From Gammaproteobacteria bacterium UBA6173 (lineage in GTDB: Bacteria > Pseudomonadota > Gammaproteobacteria > Pseudomonadales > Pseudohongiellaceae), in assembly GCA_002422225.1 (NCBI GenBank), contig DITX01000070.1, positions 1 through 12,319 of the forward strand: 12,319 bases of DNA, in the 5' to 3' direction. Under the pieces are notes generated by a model. The model saw only the letters and a list, made by a program, of their open reading frames with translations, did not search any database and was not told where the DNA came from. The translations under genes were made by a program, and so were the position numbers. Below are positions 1-8,497 of this stretch, in pieces (the first letter of the stretch is position 1; the number at the start of each line of letters is the position of its first letter).

Positions 1-2
1 TC

Positions 3-452
3 TCAAGTAACTTTGAGCGCTATCTATTTGATTTGTTTGATAGAGATGCGGATGCGGTGACAGCCTTTGTCACTGGCTTGGGTAATCAAGCTTTACACCT
101 TGATATCGATCGCTGGCAAAAAGCGCGTGAACTCTTTTCAAGTCTTGGGGTAGACGATGCAACGACGTGTTCTGTTATCGCAGATGTATACAAGCGCACC
201 GGGTTTTTAATTGATCCACATACTGCGGTTGGCGTGGAAGCTGCCCGGGTCTGCAATCAGGATAAATCAGTGCCTATGATCACATTGGCAACGGCGCATC
301 CAGTTAAATTTGCAGATGCTGTTACGCGTGCTGGCCTTGAAAGTCCCGCGTTGCCAGCACATCTGCAAGATCTGTTTGAACATGAAGAACGTTATGAAGT
401 CCTCGACAACAGTGTTGATGAGGTTACGCGCTTCCTGCGTTCAAAGCTCTGA
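3..452 (+). CDS. thrC: Threonine synthase, C-terminal part (5' end outside window)
   Basis: This is the last 149 codons of the PLP-dependent enzyme that turns O-phospho-L-homoserine into L-threonine and phosphate in the cytoplasm, the final step of threonine synthesis. The reading frame is open from the window edge and ends in TGA. It begins with the family hallmark SSNFERYLFDLFDRDA. Further on come the conserved stretch DPHTAVGVEAA and the typical C-terminal segment TLATAHPVKFADAV. The SNFERY form is that of the longer, roughly 460-residue Pseudomonas-type enzymes, so about two thirds of the protein, including the PLP lysine, lies upstream. recJ follows after 25 bases with no terminator between them, so co-transcription is likely. 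In related genomes hom often precedes thrC; that cannot be seen here. Family assignment is near certain. Confidence 0.96.
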   Translation, partial: SSNFERYLFDLFDRDADAVTAFVTGLGNQALHLDIDRWQKARELFSSLGVDDATTCSVIADVYKRTGFLIDPHTAVGVEAARVCNQDKSVPMITLATAHPVKFADAVTRAGLESPALPAHLQDLFEHEERYEVLDNSVDEVTRFLRSKL

Positions 453-477
453 TCTCACATCCCCGGAGTAGTCTTAC

Positions 478-2235
478 GTGCTGATTCAACAACGCTCAGT
501 GCCAGAGACCCCGGGGCTGATTGGTATCGATCCACTGTTGGCCAGATTGTATGCGGCTCGAAGTATTAACGAGCGCGCACAACTGGACTTGGCAACATCC
601 GCCTTACTGCCTCCTTCCGGATTAAGAGGCATCGATCAAGCCGTTGTTTTGCTGTGGGAAGTGTTGCAGCGGCAGGGCCGAATTCTGGTAGTGTCTGATT
701 TTGATACTGATGGTGCAACCAGTTGTGCATTGGTTTTACGTGCACTGAAATCCATGGGATTTCAGAGTCTGGACTATATTGTTCCTGATCGCTTTGCCTA
801 TGGTTATGGTCTTAGTCCGGCTATTGTCGCCATGGCACATACACGCAAACCCGATTTGATTATAACTGTTGATAACGGTATCTCGAGCCATGAAGGCGTG
901 CTGGCCGCACAAGATCTGGGCATCAAAGTACTAATTACGGATCATCACTTGCCTGGTGCGGATTTGCCAGCAGCAGACGCCATTGTTAATCCCAATCAAA
1001 CTGCGTGCAAGTTTGCTAGCAAAGCGCTGGCGGGTGTCGGCGTTGTGTTTTACCTTATGTTGGCCCTCAGGGCACATCTGCGCTCGCGGGGCTGGTTCGA
1101 TACCCAAGAAATGCCTGAACCAAAGTTGGCAGACTTGCTGGATCTTGTAGCACTTGGCACTGTGGCTGATCTTGTCCCGCTCGATCACAATAACCGCATA
1201 CTGGTCAGCGAAGGACTGCGCCGCATCCGTCAAGGGCGCGCATGCTCGGGAATTATGGCCTTGCTTGAAGTAGGGCGTCGTGCGCCAGAGACACTGGTGG
1301 CGTCAGACCTGGGTTTTACAGTAGGTCCAAGGCTGAATGCAGCGGGTCGACTTGAAGATATGTCGCTGGGCATTGCCTGTTTACTCGCGGACGACCCAGA
1401 GCAAGCCCGCCATCTCGCAATGCGACTCGACACCATTAATGAAGAGCGCAAGCGTATCGAATCAGACATGAAGGCCCAAGCACTGCAAGTGCTTGCCGGG
1501 ATGCAGGAAACTCTTTTGTCTTTGCCTTCGGGAGGTGGCGAGCAGTTGCCCTGCGGACTTTGTCTGTATGATCCCAGCTGGCACCAGGGGGTTGTTGGTA
1601 TTGTGGCGGCGCGCGTGAAGGACTTGTATTACCGCCCGGCGATTATATTTGCCGATGCAACGACTGACGGACAACCAAGCTCTGAAATCAAAGGATCCGC
1701 CCGTTCAATAGCGGGTTTACATATTCGCGACGTGCTTGATGAAATAGCCAGCCAAAATCCCGGTCTTATCAGCAAGTTTGGTGGTCATGCAATGGCCGCG
1801 GGGCTGAGTCTGGAGCGGGACCGTTTTGATGAATTTCGATGTGCATTTGAGCGGGCAGTATCGCGCCACCTTAATGAATCAATGCTCCAAAAACATCTGT
1901 TGACCGATGGAGAATTGCCAAACGAAGCGCTCTGTATTCAAACAGCGAGGTTGATCCGTGATGCGGGGCCTTGGGGACAGGCTTTTCCGGAGCCGCTATT
2001 TGAAGGAGTATTTGATTGTTTTTCTACCAGGGTTCTGGCGGGAAAACATATCAAGTTTGTGGTGTCGCCTCCCGGGCAAAAGCTGGCAATCGATGCCATC
2101 ATGTTTAATGTCCCTACAGAAAAGTTGTTGTTGGGACACATTGCTCGAATCAGATTGGTGTACCGGCTCGATATCAATGAGTACCGCGGGCAACAACAGC
2201 TTCAACTCATGATTGAATACTATGAGCCTCTGTAA
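478..2235 (+). CDS. recJ: Single-stranded-DNA-specific 5'-3' exonuclease RecJ
   Basis: RecJ degrades single-stranded DNA from 5' ends in RecFOR recombination, mismatch repair and base-excision repair, using metal ions in the cytoplasm. The 585-residue product is close to the usual length (E. coli 577). DHH phosphoesterase motifs are visible in order: DFDTDG at residues 74-79, VDNGIS around D132, TDHH with D155-H156-H157, and GTVADL with D231. They are followed by GPRLNAAGRLED and, in the DHHA1 part, GGHAMAAG with H437. The C-terminal OB-like segment looks complete. The start is GTG, supported by GGAG at 465-468 nine bases upstream; no ATG fits the N-terminus better. The first motif reads DFDTDG where DFDADG is more usual, a small variation that keeps all acidic metal ligands. 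It probably shares a transcript with thrC. No terminator is evident after it. Confidence 0.97.
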   Translation: MLIQQRSVPETPGLIGIDPLLARLYAARSINERAQLDLATSALLPPSGLRGIDQAVVLLWEVLQRQGRILVVSDFDTDGATSCALVLRALKSMGFQSLDYIVPDRFAYGYGLSPAIVAMAHTRKPDLIITVDNGISSHEGVLAAQDLGIKVLITDHHLPGADLPAADAIVNPNQTACKFASKALAGVGVVFYLMLALRAHLRSRGWFDTQEMPEPKLADLLDLVALGTVADLVPLDHNNRILVSEGLRRIRQGRACSGIMALLEVGRRAPETLVASDLGFTVGPRLNAAGRLEDMSLGIACLLADDPEQARHLAMRLDTINEERKRIESDMKAQALQVLAGMQETLLSLPSGGGEQLPCGLCLYDPSWHQGVVGIVAARVKDLYYRPAIIFADATTDGQPSSEIKGSARSIAGLHIRDVLDEIASQNPGLISKFGGHAMAAGLSLERDRFDEFRCAFERAVSRHLNESMLQKHLLTDGELPNEALCIQTARLIRDAGPWGQAFPEPLFEGVFDCFSTRVLAGKHIKFVVSPPGQKLAIDAIMFNVPTEKLLLGHIARIRLVYRLDINEYRGQQQLQLMIEYYEPL

Positions 2236-2354
2236 AACGTTACTTTTTATCACAATATGAGCTGCTATCAGGGGTGTCAAAGCGCTACAATCGATGCAAT
2301 CAAGAAATTGAAAACTAAGAAAATTCATAATATTCCAGTTGATGGGGAGACCAG

Positions 2355-4559
2355 ATGCAGGATCATATTTTTCCATACAGCATAATTCTGGATGCAAGTC
2401 AGCGCATTCTGAAAAATTGTGTCAAATCGGGCTTCGCTTTGCTGTCAGGTTTGTTGATGACCATCAGCGCACACGCTGATGTGTTTTATGGTGAAGAGAT
2501 TGAGGTTGAGCTGGTTTCTGAAACTCTGAATGTTGTGCCTGGCAAAACGCTGTGGACAGCGATCAGGCTGGATCCAACTGAAGGTTGGCACACCTATTCA
2601 AAATGGCCGGGCGATAGCGGTGATGCTACCATGATCCATCAGTGGACCTTGCCCGAAGGTGCAATTGCTGGCGACATTCAATGGCCAACTCCGGAGTGGT
2701 TGATATTCCAAGGCACTGATCTTGTTACGTTCTCCTATAAGACTGAAGTATTGCTGTTGGTTCCGATTGATGTGCCAGAAAATTTGGATGCGGAACGTTT
2801 TACGGCATCAGCACATGTTGAGTGGCAGGTATGTGATCAGATCTGCTTGATAGGTGATGCAACCGTCAGCCTGGATTTACCTGTCGAGTCAGGGGCGGCG
2901 CGTCTAAATCCGGTCTGGGGTGACGCTATTGCGCAGACACGAGCAAATTTGCCGATTACCGATCATACACTTGATGCTTTGTTTGCCGTTGCAGGCGACC
3001 GCATTAGTTTTTCGTTCACATCTAATGATCGCGCCTTTGATAACGTTACTGAAGCCTGGTTCTTCCCAGAGCAGCGCAGGATTCTTGACCCAGGTCCGCT
3101 CAGGGATGTCACTGTGTACCCTGGGGTTGTTCAGATAACGCATGGCCAACCACGAAGAATGTTAAGCGATTTAACAAATGTCGCCGGCTTACTGGCTGTG
3201 CAAACCATTGATGGGTCAGTAAAGAGTTATGTGGTTAATGCTGATCTGGCAGACGTGCAAGGCTTGGCTGCCATTGCTGCTGTTGCATCAGAACAACAGG
3301 GCGGTCAGTTGGCAGGGCAAGGTGGTCAAAGTTTGATTGTAGTCTTGTTGTCGGCGTTGGCTGGCGGTTTGATTTTGAACCTGATGCCTTGTGTTTTCCC
3401 TGTGCTTTCCATCAAAGCCATGAGTCTTACATCAAAAATTGGGGCCAGTGCTTCAGAATATAGAACTCATGGCCTGGCTTATACCGCCGGCGTTGTTGTA
3501 GCATTTTTGATTCTGGCGACAGTGCTGTTGCTATTGCGTGCAGGCGGTGAGGCAGTAGGTTGGGCGTTCCAATTGCAAGAGCCTTGGTTCGTGTCCGTGC
3601 TTGTGTTTGTATTTTTTGTGATGGGCCTGAGTCTTTCCGGTGTTTATGAATTTGGTACACGTTTGATGGGCGTTGGCGGAAGCCTTACCCAAAACGGTGG
3701 GTATTCATCGTCGTTCTTTACCGGGGTTTTAGCCACGGTTGTTGCCAGCCCTTGCACTGCACCGTTTATGGGCGCCGCGCTCGGTTTTGCATTATCGCAA
3801 TCTTGGGTTGTTGCCATGTTGGTCTTTGCGTTTCTTGGCTTGGGAATGGCGTTACCCTTCCTGCTGTTAACGTTCAGCCCTGCGTTGATCAAGTACATGC
3901 CACGACCCGGCCCCTGGATGGTGACGTTCAAGGAATTTATGGCCTTCCCCATGTATGCCGCCGCACTTTGGTTGTTGTGGGTAATTGGCATGCAAACTGG
4001 TGTTAACGGCATGATAGCGGTTGCCTCCGCAGCCTTGTTGCTCGCCATGGCGCTTTGGTTGCTTCAAAAGTCTTCGTTAAGCGCAACTTATTGGCGAACA
4101 TTTAATCGCGTGGTCAGTTTGGTGCTGGTTCTGACAGCGCTCTCAGTCCTGCAAATGCCTGTTCTCCAGGCGCGGGACAGCGGTTTCGCGGGTAATGCTG
4201 ACGACGAGGCATCAACAGAGTATGAGGTTTTCTCCGCGAGTCGAGTCGCTGAATTGCGAGCAGCGGGTACGCCTGTGCTGGTCAACATGACAGCAGCCTG
4301 GTGTATTACCTGTCTTGCTAATGAGCAAACTACACTCAGTACCGCGCGTATAAAAACCGCCATGAAGGAATATGGCATCACGTACATGAAAGGCGATTGG
4401 ACCAATCAGGACCCTGAAATCAGTCGTGTGCTTGATGAATTCAACAGGCCCAGTGTGCCTTTGTATATTTTGTACCCCGCTGACCCTGATGAGGCGCCTC
4501 ACATATTGCCACAACTGCTTACCCCGGCAATTGTGATAGAGGCATTTGAAAGTTTATAA
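2355..4559 (+). CDS. ScsB/DsbD-type membrane protein-disulfide reductase
   Basis: This inner-membrane protein probably carries electrons from cytoplasmic thioredoxin through the membrane to periplasmic thiol partners. A signal peptide ends near AHA-DV (residue 41). A periplasmic N-terminal region follows, with the pair Cys160/Cys164 in VCDQIC. The membrane core, roughly residues 325-600, carries one cysteine in NLMPCVFPVL (Cys346) and one in ASPCTAPFMG (Cys467), the hallmark pair of the DsbD transmembrane domain. The C-terminal thioredoxin-like domain carries AAWCITC with Cys650 and Cys653. All three redox pairs are therefore present. At 734 residues it is longer than E. coli DsbD (565) and resembles ScsB-like proteins, which have an extended N-terminal part. 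No ScsC or ScsD partner is in view. The start ATG has GGGGAG five bases upstream. The 119-base gap after recJ suggests a separate promoter. The exact periplasmic substrate is unknown. Confidence 0.9.
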   Translation: MQDHIFPYSIILDASQRILKNCVKSGFALLSGLLMTISAHADVFYGEEIEVELVSETLNVVPGKTLWTAIRLDPTEGWHTYSKWPGDSGDATMIHQWTLPEGAIAGDIQWPTPEWLIFQGTDLVTFSYKTEVLLLVPIDVPENLDAERFTASAHVEWQVCDQICLIGDATVSLDLPVESGAARLNPVWGDAIAQTRANLPITDHTLDALFAVAGDRISFSFTSNDRAFDNVTEAWFFPEQRRILDPGPLRDVTVYPGVVQITHGQPRRMLSDLTNVAGLLAVQTIDGSVKSYVVNADLADVQGLAAIAAVASEQQGGQLAGQGGQSLIVVLLSALAGGLILNLMPCVFPVLSIKAMSLTSKIGASASEYRTHGLAYTAGVVVAFLILATVLLLLRAGGEAVGWAFQLQEPWFVSVLVFVFFVMGLSLSGVYEFGTRLMGVGGSLTQNGGYSSSFFTGVLATVVASPCTAPFMGAALGFALSQSWVVAMLVFAFLGLGMALPFLLLTFSPALIKYMPRPGPWMVTFKEFMAFPMYAAALWLLWVIGMQTGVNGMIAVASAALLLAMALWLLQKSSLSATYWRTFNRVVSLVLVLTALSVLQMPVLQARDSGFAGNADDEASTEYEVFSASRVAELRAAGTPVLVNMTAAWCITCLANEQTTLSTARIKTAMKEYGITYMKGDWTNQDPEISRVLDEFNRPSVPLYILYPADPDEAPHILPQLLTPAIVIEAFESL

Positions 4560-4614
4560 AGGTCTGGGCCTGGGGTATATAAAACAGAGTGGCAAGGGTA
4601 GGGAGTTCCCGTAG

Positions 4615-5682
4615 ATGGTCGGACAGCCTCAAAGCAAAGTGCTGCAATTTGCAGCGGTCGCGGCTATTTGCGCACTGACTATCTATCTTTTGGTAGTGGG
4701 GCAGCAACTTTTCCAGCCGTTGGTTATTGCAGTCGTTTTCTGGTTTTTGATCAATGTGTTAGCCAGTTTGTTTCAAGGTATCAAAATAGGTCGATTCACC
4801 TTGTATCGGCCGATTTGCACAATACTGGGCATCTTGGTACTGGTCGCCGTGTTGTCGATAATTGTGCAGTTCATCAGCGGCAGTCTGAATGATCTTGGTA
4901 CAGTCGCCCGCGTTTATGAAGCCAATTTGCAAGTGTACTGGTCTCGGTTTCCACTTTCAGATAGCTTGCCTGCCGAAGGGCTTTGGCAGAATGTGTCCTC
5001 CTGGTTGGATATTTCCAGTCTTTTAACAGCAGTGGCTTTGACGTTTACCGGAGTAGCCGCTGACGGCATCCTCATTTTTATCTACACCCTGTTCTTATTG
5101 TGGGAGCAAGGTAATTTCAAATCCAAGCTGACCGCGCTGGTGAATGATCCTGTGCAAGAAAAGCGTGTGCAAAAAATAATCGATAAAGTCCGCTCTGACA
5201 TTCAGCGTTATATCAGTATTAAAATTTTGACCAGCACGGCAACAGGGCTCTTGAGCTATCTGATTTTGAGTGTGCTGGGTGTTGATTTTCCGGAAATCTG
5301 GGGCACATTGATCTTTTTGCTTAATTTTATTCCAACAGTAGGGTCTATTATTGCGACGATTTCCCCCGCTACCATCGCACTAGCTCAATCAACCAGCGAT
5401 GGTTTTTCGCTGTTTTTGATGGTGCTTGTATGTATCGGTGCTCTACAAATAACCATAGGCAACATTATTGAACCGAGATTGATGGGGACAACCTTGAACC
5501 TTAGTCCTGTCGTTATCCTTTTTAATCTGGCTTTGTGGGGCACGATCTGGGGTATCGCTGGCATGTTTTTATGCGTACCATTTTTGATTATTGCAACCAT
5601 AGTTTTATCGCATTTCCCGAAAACGCGACCGGTTGCTATTCTGCTGTCCAGTAACGGAAAAATCGATACCCCAGAAGAATAA
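4615..5682 (+). CDS. AI-2E family transporter (PerM/TqsA-like membrane protein)
   Basis: This is a 355-residue polytopic inner-membrane protein of the AI-2E transporter family (PF01594). Members have been linked to autoinducer-2 export, Na+/H+ antiport or general permease roles, so the substrate cannot be assigned from sequence. Hydrophobic segments lie at about residues 10-30, 33-50, 65-85, 130-160 and several beyond 205. The family signatures NFIPTVGSIIA and IIEPRLMG are present, followed by LSPVVILFNLALWGTIWG. A charged central stretch around residues 165-200 matches the soluble loop usual in this family. The start ATG is preceded by GGGAG at 4601-4605 with nine bases of spacing. It begins 55 bases after the disulfide reductase gene with no terminator between, so the two may be one transcript. 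The C-terminus is short and polar (KIDTPEE). Confidence 0.92.
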   Translation: MVGQPQSKVLQFAAVAAICALTIYLLVVGQQLFQPLVIAVVFWFLINVLASLFQGIKIGRFTLYRPICTILGILVLVAVLSIIVQFISGSLNDLGTVARVYEANLQVYWSRFPLSDSLPAEGLWQNVSSWLDISSLLTAVALTFTGVAADGILIFIYTLFLLWEQGNFKSKLTALVNDPVQEKRVQKIIDKVRSDIQRYISIKILTSTATGLLSYLILSVLGVDFPEIWGTLIFLLNFIPTVGSIIATISPATIALAQSTSDGFSLFLMVLVCIGALQITIGNIIEPRLMGTTLNLSPVVILFNLALWGTIWGIAGMFLCVPFLIIATIVLSHFPKTRPVAILLSSNGKIDTPEE

Positions 5683-5728
5683 GTCCACACATATCAAAAC
5701 ATTTCTTTATCACACGACTTGGTCAGAC

Positions 5729-5756
5729 TTCAATAAAAGTGGCTGGAGAGTATAAT
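5729..5756 (+). promoter_or_regulatory. Probable sigma-70 promoter of alaS
   Basis: A perfect TATAAT lies at 5751-5756. A weak -35 (TTCAAT at 5729-5734) precedes it with a 16-base spacer. The GC-rich CAGCGCCC just downstream of the -10 resembles the discriminators of genes that follow growth rate. Transcription would begin near 5763, giving a leader of about 60 bases before the alaS start. The -10 is convincing; the -35 is only a 3-of-6 match. Confidence 0.55.
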
Positions 5757-5822
5757 CAGCGCCCTTGACCATCAGACCTATCGTTTTAAACCGAATCAGA
5801 CTGTTACTTAATGGAAACCCAG

Positions 5823-8432
5823 ATGAAGAGCAATGAGATCCGCCAGAAATTTCTGGACTATTTCAATTCAAAAGGCCACGAAGTGGTCACCAGCAGTTCG
5901 TTGGTACCTTCGAATGATCCCACGCTATTGTTTACTAATGCGGGCATGGTGCAGTTTAAAGATCTTTTCCTTGGTGCAGAACAGCGATCGTACAAGCGCG
6001 CCACCAGTTCGCAGCGCTGTGTGCGGGCTGGCGGAAAACATAACGATCTGGAGAACGTTGGTTATACAGCTCGGCACCATACATTCTTTGAAATGTTGGG
6101 TAACTTCAGTTTTGGTGATTATTTCAAGCGTGATGCTATCCAGTACGCTTGGGAGTTTTTAACCGTAGAACTCGGCCTACCCAAAGACAAGCTTTGGGTC
6201 ACCATTTTCCGCGATGACGATGAGGCTGCTGAGATTTGGGTGAATGAAATTGGTGTTGCCGCAGATCGGGTGACCAGACTGGGTGAAAAATCCAATTTTT
6301 GGGCGATGGGTGACACTGGGCCGTGTGGCCCCTGTACAGAAATATTCTTTGATCACGGTGATGCAGTAGCAGGCGGTCCTCCCGGCAGCCCAGACGAAGA
6401 TGGCGATCGCTATATAGAAATCTGGAATCTGGTATTTATGCAGTTTGACCGCCAGTCAGATGGCACTCTGGTACCGTTGCCAAAGCCGTCTGTCGATACA
6501 GGCATGGGCTTGGAAAGACTTGCTGCCGTGCTTCAGCACGTCCATAGCAACTATGAAATTGATCTGTTCCAGAATTTGCTTGACGCAGCTGCCGGTATTA
6601 CCGGCATTGAGGACACTAGCAATACCTCCCTGCGCGTTATTGCTGACCATATTCGTTCTTGCTCCTTTCTGATACTTGATGGCGTAACTCCCTCAAACGA
6701 GGGACGTGGATATGTTTTGCGTCGCATTATCCGGCGAGCTGTTCGCCACGGATACCAGCTTGGCGTTAAAGAGCTGTTTTTCTATCGTCTGGTTGCCGCA
6801 TTGGTTGTTGAAATGGGCGAGGCATATCCCGCATTGGCCAAAGAGCAAATCCGAGTAGAAAAGGTGTTGCGTGAAGAGGAACAACAATTTGCTCGTACCC
6901 TTGAGAATGGCATGCAGATTCTTGATCTGGCCATATCAAACCTTTCTGGAGCTGTAATCCCGGGCGAAACTGTTTTTAAGCTCTACGATACCTATGGGTT
7001 TCCGGTAGACCTGACCGCCGACGTTGCCCGCGAGCATTCATTGACATTGGATATGGATGGGTTTGACAAGGCTATGGATGTCCAGCGTCAACAGGCGCGT
7101 GCAGCCAGTCAGTTTAATGCAGTTGAAAAATTGCAGATTGACGCGATAGCAGCAACAGAGTTTGTAGGTTACGAGCGTCTTCAGCACGAAAGCAAAGTGC
7201 TGGCTATCTATCAGAATGCGCAATCCGTTCAATCTCTAATTGGAGCATCAGAGGCAATCATATTGCTTGATAGCAGCCCATTTTATGGTGAATCGGGTGG
7301 TCAGGCTGGCGATAGGGGCGTGCTAGAGATTCGGCAAGCTGCCACTGTCGTTACAAAATTTTACATAAGTGATACACAAAAACAGGGCGAGTACGTCCTG
7401 CACAAGGGTAAACTGCTACAAGGTTCAGTGAAAGTGGGAGACCACATGAGCGCGCAGGTAGATGAGTCAACTCGTCGATCAACGATGCTGAATCACTCGG
7501 CCACACACCTGTTACACGCTGCTTTACGCAATGTGCTGGGTGATCATGTGTCGCAAAAAGGATCGTTAGTGACCGCGGACAGACTCCGATTTGACTTCTC
7601 TCACTCATCGTCTATGAGTCCCTCGGAAATCAAGAAAATTGAAGAAATGGTCAACAGCCAGATTCTTTTAAACTTGGAAGTCTCTAAGCAGGTAATGTCT
7701 ATTGATCAGGCCATGGCGAGCGGAGCGATGGCTTTGTTTGGCGAAAAGTACGGCGATCAGGTGCGGGTTGTTTCTATGGGGGATTTTTCTACAGAGTTAT
7801 GTGGTGGAACTCATGTGGAACGAACGGGTGATATCGGGCTGTTCAAATTGATTACAGAGACCGGTATTGCAGCGGGCGTGCGTCGAATCGAAGCGGTTAC
7901 CGGCAAGGTCGCACTTGCCCATGTGGCGCGCGAGGAAGGTGTGCTACGGTCTGTGTGCGAGTTGTTAAAAACCAGTGAAGATGCACTATTAGATCGGGTA
8001 CAACAACTGATTATGCAACAGAAAAATCTTGAGAAGTCCTTGGAACAGATCAAGTCGAAACTCGCCAGTGCAGCAGGCAGCGACCTGGCATCTGAAGCGA
8101 TCGATATGAATGGCTACAAGCTATTGAGTAAACGAGTAGATGGTTTTAGTAGCAAAGCCTTACGTGAGACAGTGGATCAACTCAAAAACAAACTGGGTAG
8201 TGCTGTTGTCGTGCTGGCTGTTGTTGAAGATGGCAAGGTTTCCTTGGTTGCAGGCGTGACACAAGATCTGATCGCGCGTTTAAAGGCCGGAGAAATAGTT
8301 AACCATGTTGCCCTGCAAATTGGTGGTAAAGGCGGTGGACGCCCTGATATGGCGATGGCTGGAGGAACACAAGTTGAGGGACTTGAAGCGGCTCTGACGT
8401 CAGTTGCTGATTTTGTGAAGCAGTTCTCTTGA
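5823..8432 (+). CDS. alaS: Alanine--tRNA ligase
   Basis: This class II synthetase charges tRNA-Ala with alanine and hydrolyses mischarged Ser- or Gly-tRNA-Ala. The protein has the full bacterial layout at 869 residues. An aminoacylation domain opens with EIRQKFLDYFNSKGHEVV and contains FTNAGM and the RAGGKHNDLENVG segment. An editing domain has its zinc ligands in HSATH (His558, His562) and CGGTH (Cys660, His664). A coiled region follows, then a C-Ala/DHHA1 domain with the glycine-rich GGKGGGRPDMAMAGG starting at residue 834. I place the start at the ATG at 5823. An in-frame ATG at 5811 has no Shine-Dalgarno sequence, whereas GGAA at 5813-5816 sits six bases before 5823, and MKSNEIRQKF matches the family N-terminus. 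lysC, csrA and tRNA-Ser downstream form the arrangement common in gammaproteobacteria. Confidence 0.98.
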   Translation: MKSNEIRQKFLDYFNSKGHEVVTSSSLVPSNDPTLLFTNAGMVQFKDLFLGAEQRSYKRATSSQRCVRAGGKHNDLENVGYTARHHTFFEMLGNFSFGDYFKRDAIQYAWEFLTVELGLPKDKLWVTIFRDDDEAAEIWVNEIGVAADRVTRLGEKSNFWAMGDTGPCGPCTEIFFDHGDAVAGGPPGSPDEDGDRYIEIWNLVFMQFDRQSDGTLVPLPKPSVDTGMGLERLAAVLQHVHSNYEIDLFQNLLDAAAGITGIEDTSNTSLRVIADHIRSCSFLILDGVTPSNEGRGYVLRRIIRRAVRHGYQLGVKELFFYRLVAALVVEMGEAYPALAKEQIRVEKVLREEEQQFARTLENGMQILDLAISNLSGAVIPGETVFKLYDTYGFPVDLTADVAREHSLTLDMDGFDKAMDVQRQQARAASQFNAVEKLQIDAIAATEFVGYERLQHESKVLAIYQNAQSVQSLIGASEAIILLDSSPFYGESGGQAGDRGVLEIRQAATVVTKFYISDTQKQGEYVLHKGKLLQGSVKVGDHMSAQVDESTRRSTMLNHSATHLLHAALRNVLGDHVSQKGSLVTADRLRFDFSHSSSMSPSEIKKIEEMVNSQILLNLEVSKQVMSIDQAMASGAMALFGEKYGDQVRVVSMGDFSTELCGGTHVERTGDIGLFKLITETGIAAGVRRIEAVTGKVALAHVAREEGVLRSVCELLKTSEDALLDRVQQLIMQQKNLEKSLEQIKSKLASAAGSDLASEAIDMNGYKLLSKRVDGFSSKALRETVDQLKNKLGSAVVVLAVVEDGKVSLVAGVTQDLIARLKAGEIVNHVALQIGGKGGGRPDMAMAGGTQVEGLEAALTSVADFVKQFS

Positions 8433-8441
8433 CATTTGGTA

Positions 8442-8470
8442 TTGCATTAGTCCGTTGGTTTATGTTTAAT
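8442..8470 (+). promoter_or_regulatory. Possible promoter of lysC
   Basis: TTGCAT at 8442-8447 and TTTAAT at 8465-8470 are separated by 17 bases. The -10 matches the sigma-70 consensus at five of six positions and the -35 at three. Transcription would start near 8477, leaving a leader of about 20 bases. Read-through from alaS is equally possible, since no terminator lies between the two genes. Confidence 0.35.
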
Positions 8471-8497
8471 CAGCACCCATCCGGGTAATTGACTTTT

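Noticed and set aside
2263..2291. TACAAT (2286-2291) as the -10 of a promoter for the disulfide reductase gene
   Set aside because: The hexamer is good but the -35 position reads TGCTAT, a poor match; some promoter probably lies in this gap but I cannot place it.
3644..4048. Minus-strand 134-codon frame opposite the disulfide reductase membrane domain
   Set aside because: It mirrors hydrophobic codons of the real gene and has no family features or credible ribosome site.
5811..5822. Upstream ATG start for alaS
   Set aside because: No Shine-Dalgarno precedes it, and the downstream ATG at 5823 has GGAA at good spacing and a family-like N-terminus.
8429..8434. Perfect TTGACA -35 hexamer overlapping the alaS stop codon
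   Set aside because: No -10-like hexamer lies 16-18 bases downstream (the sequence there is around CCGTTG), so it is probably fortuitous; TTGCAT/TTTAAT is a better lysC promoter candidate.
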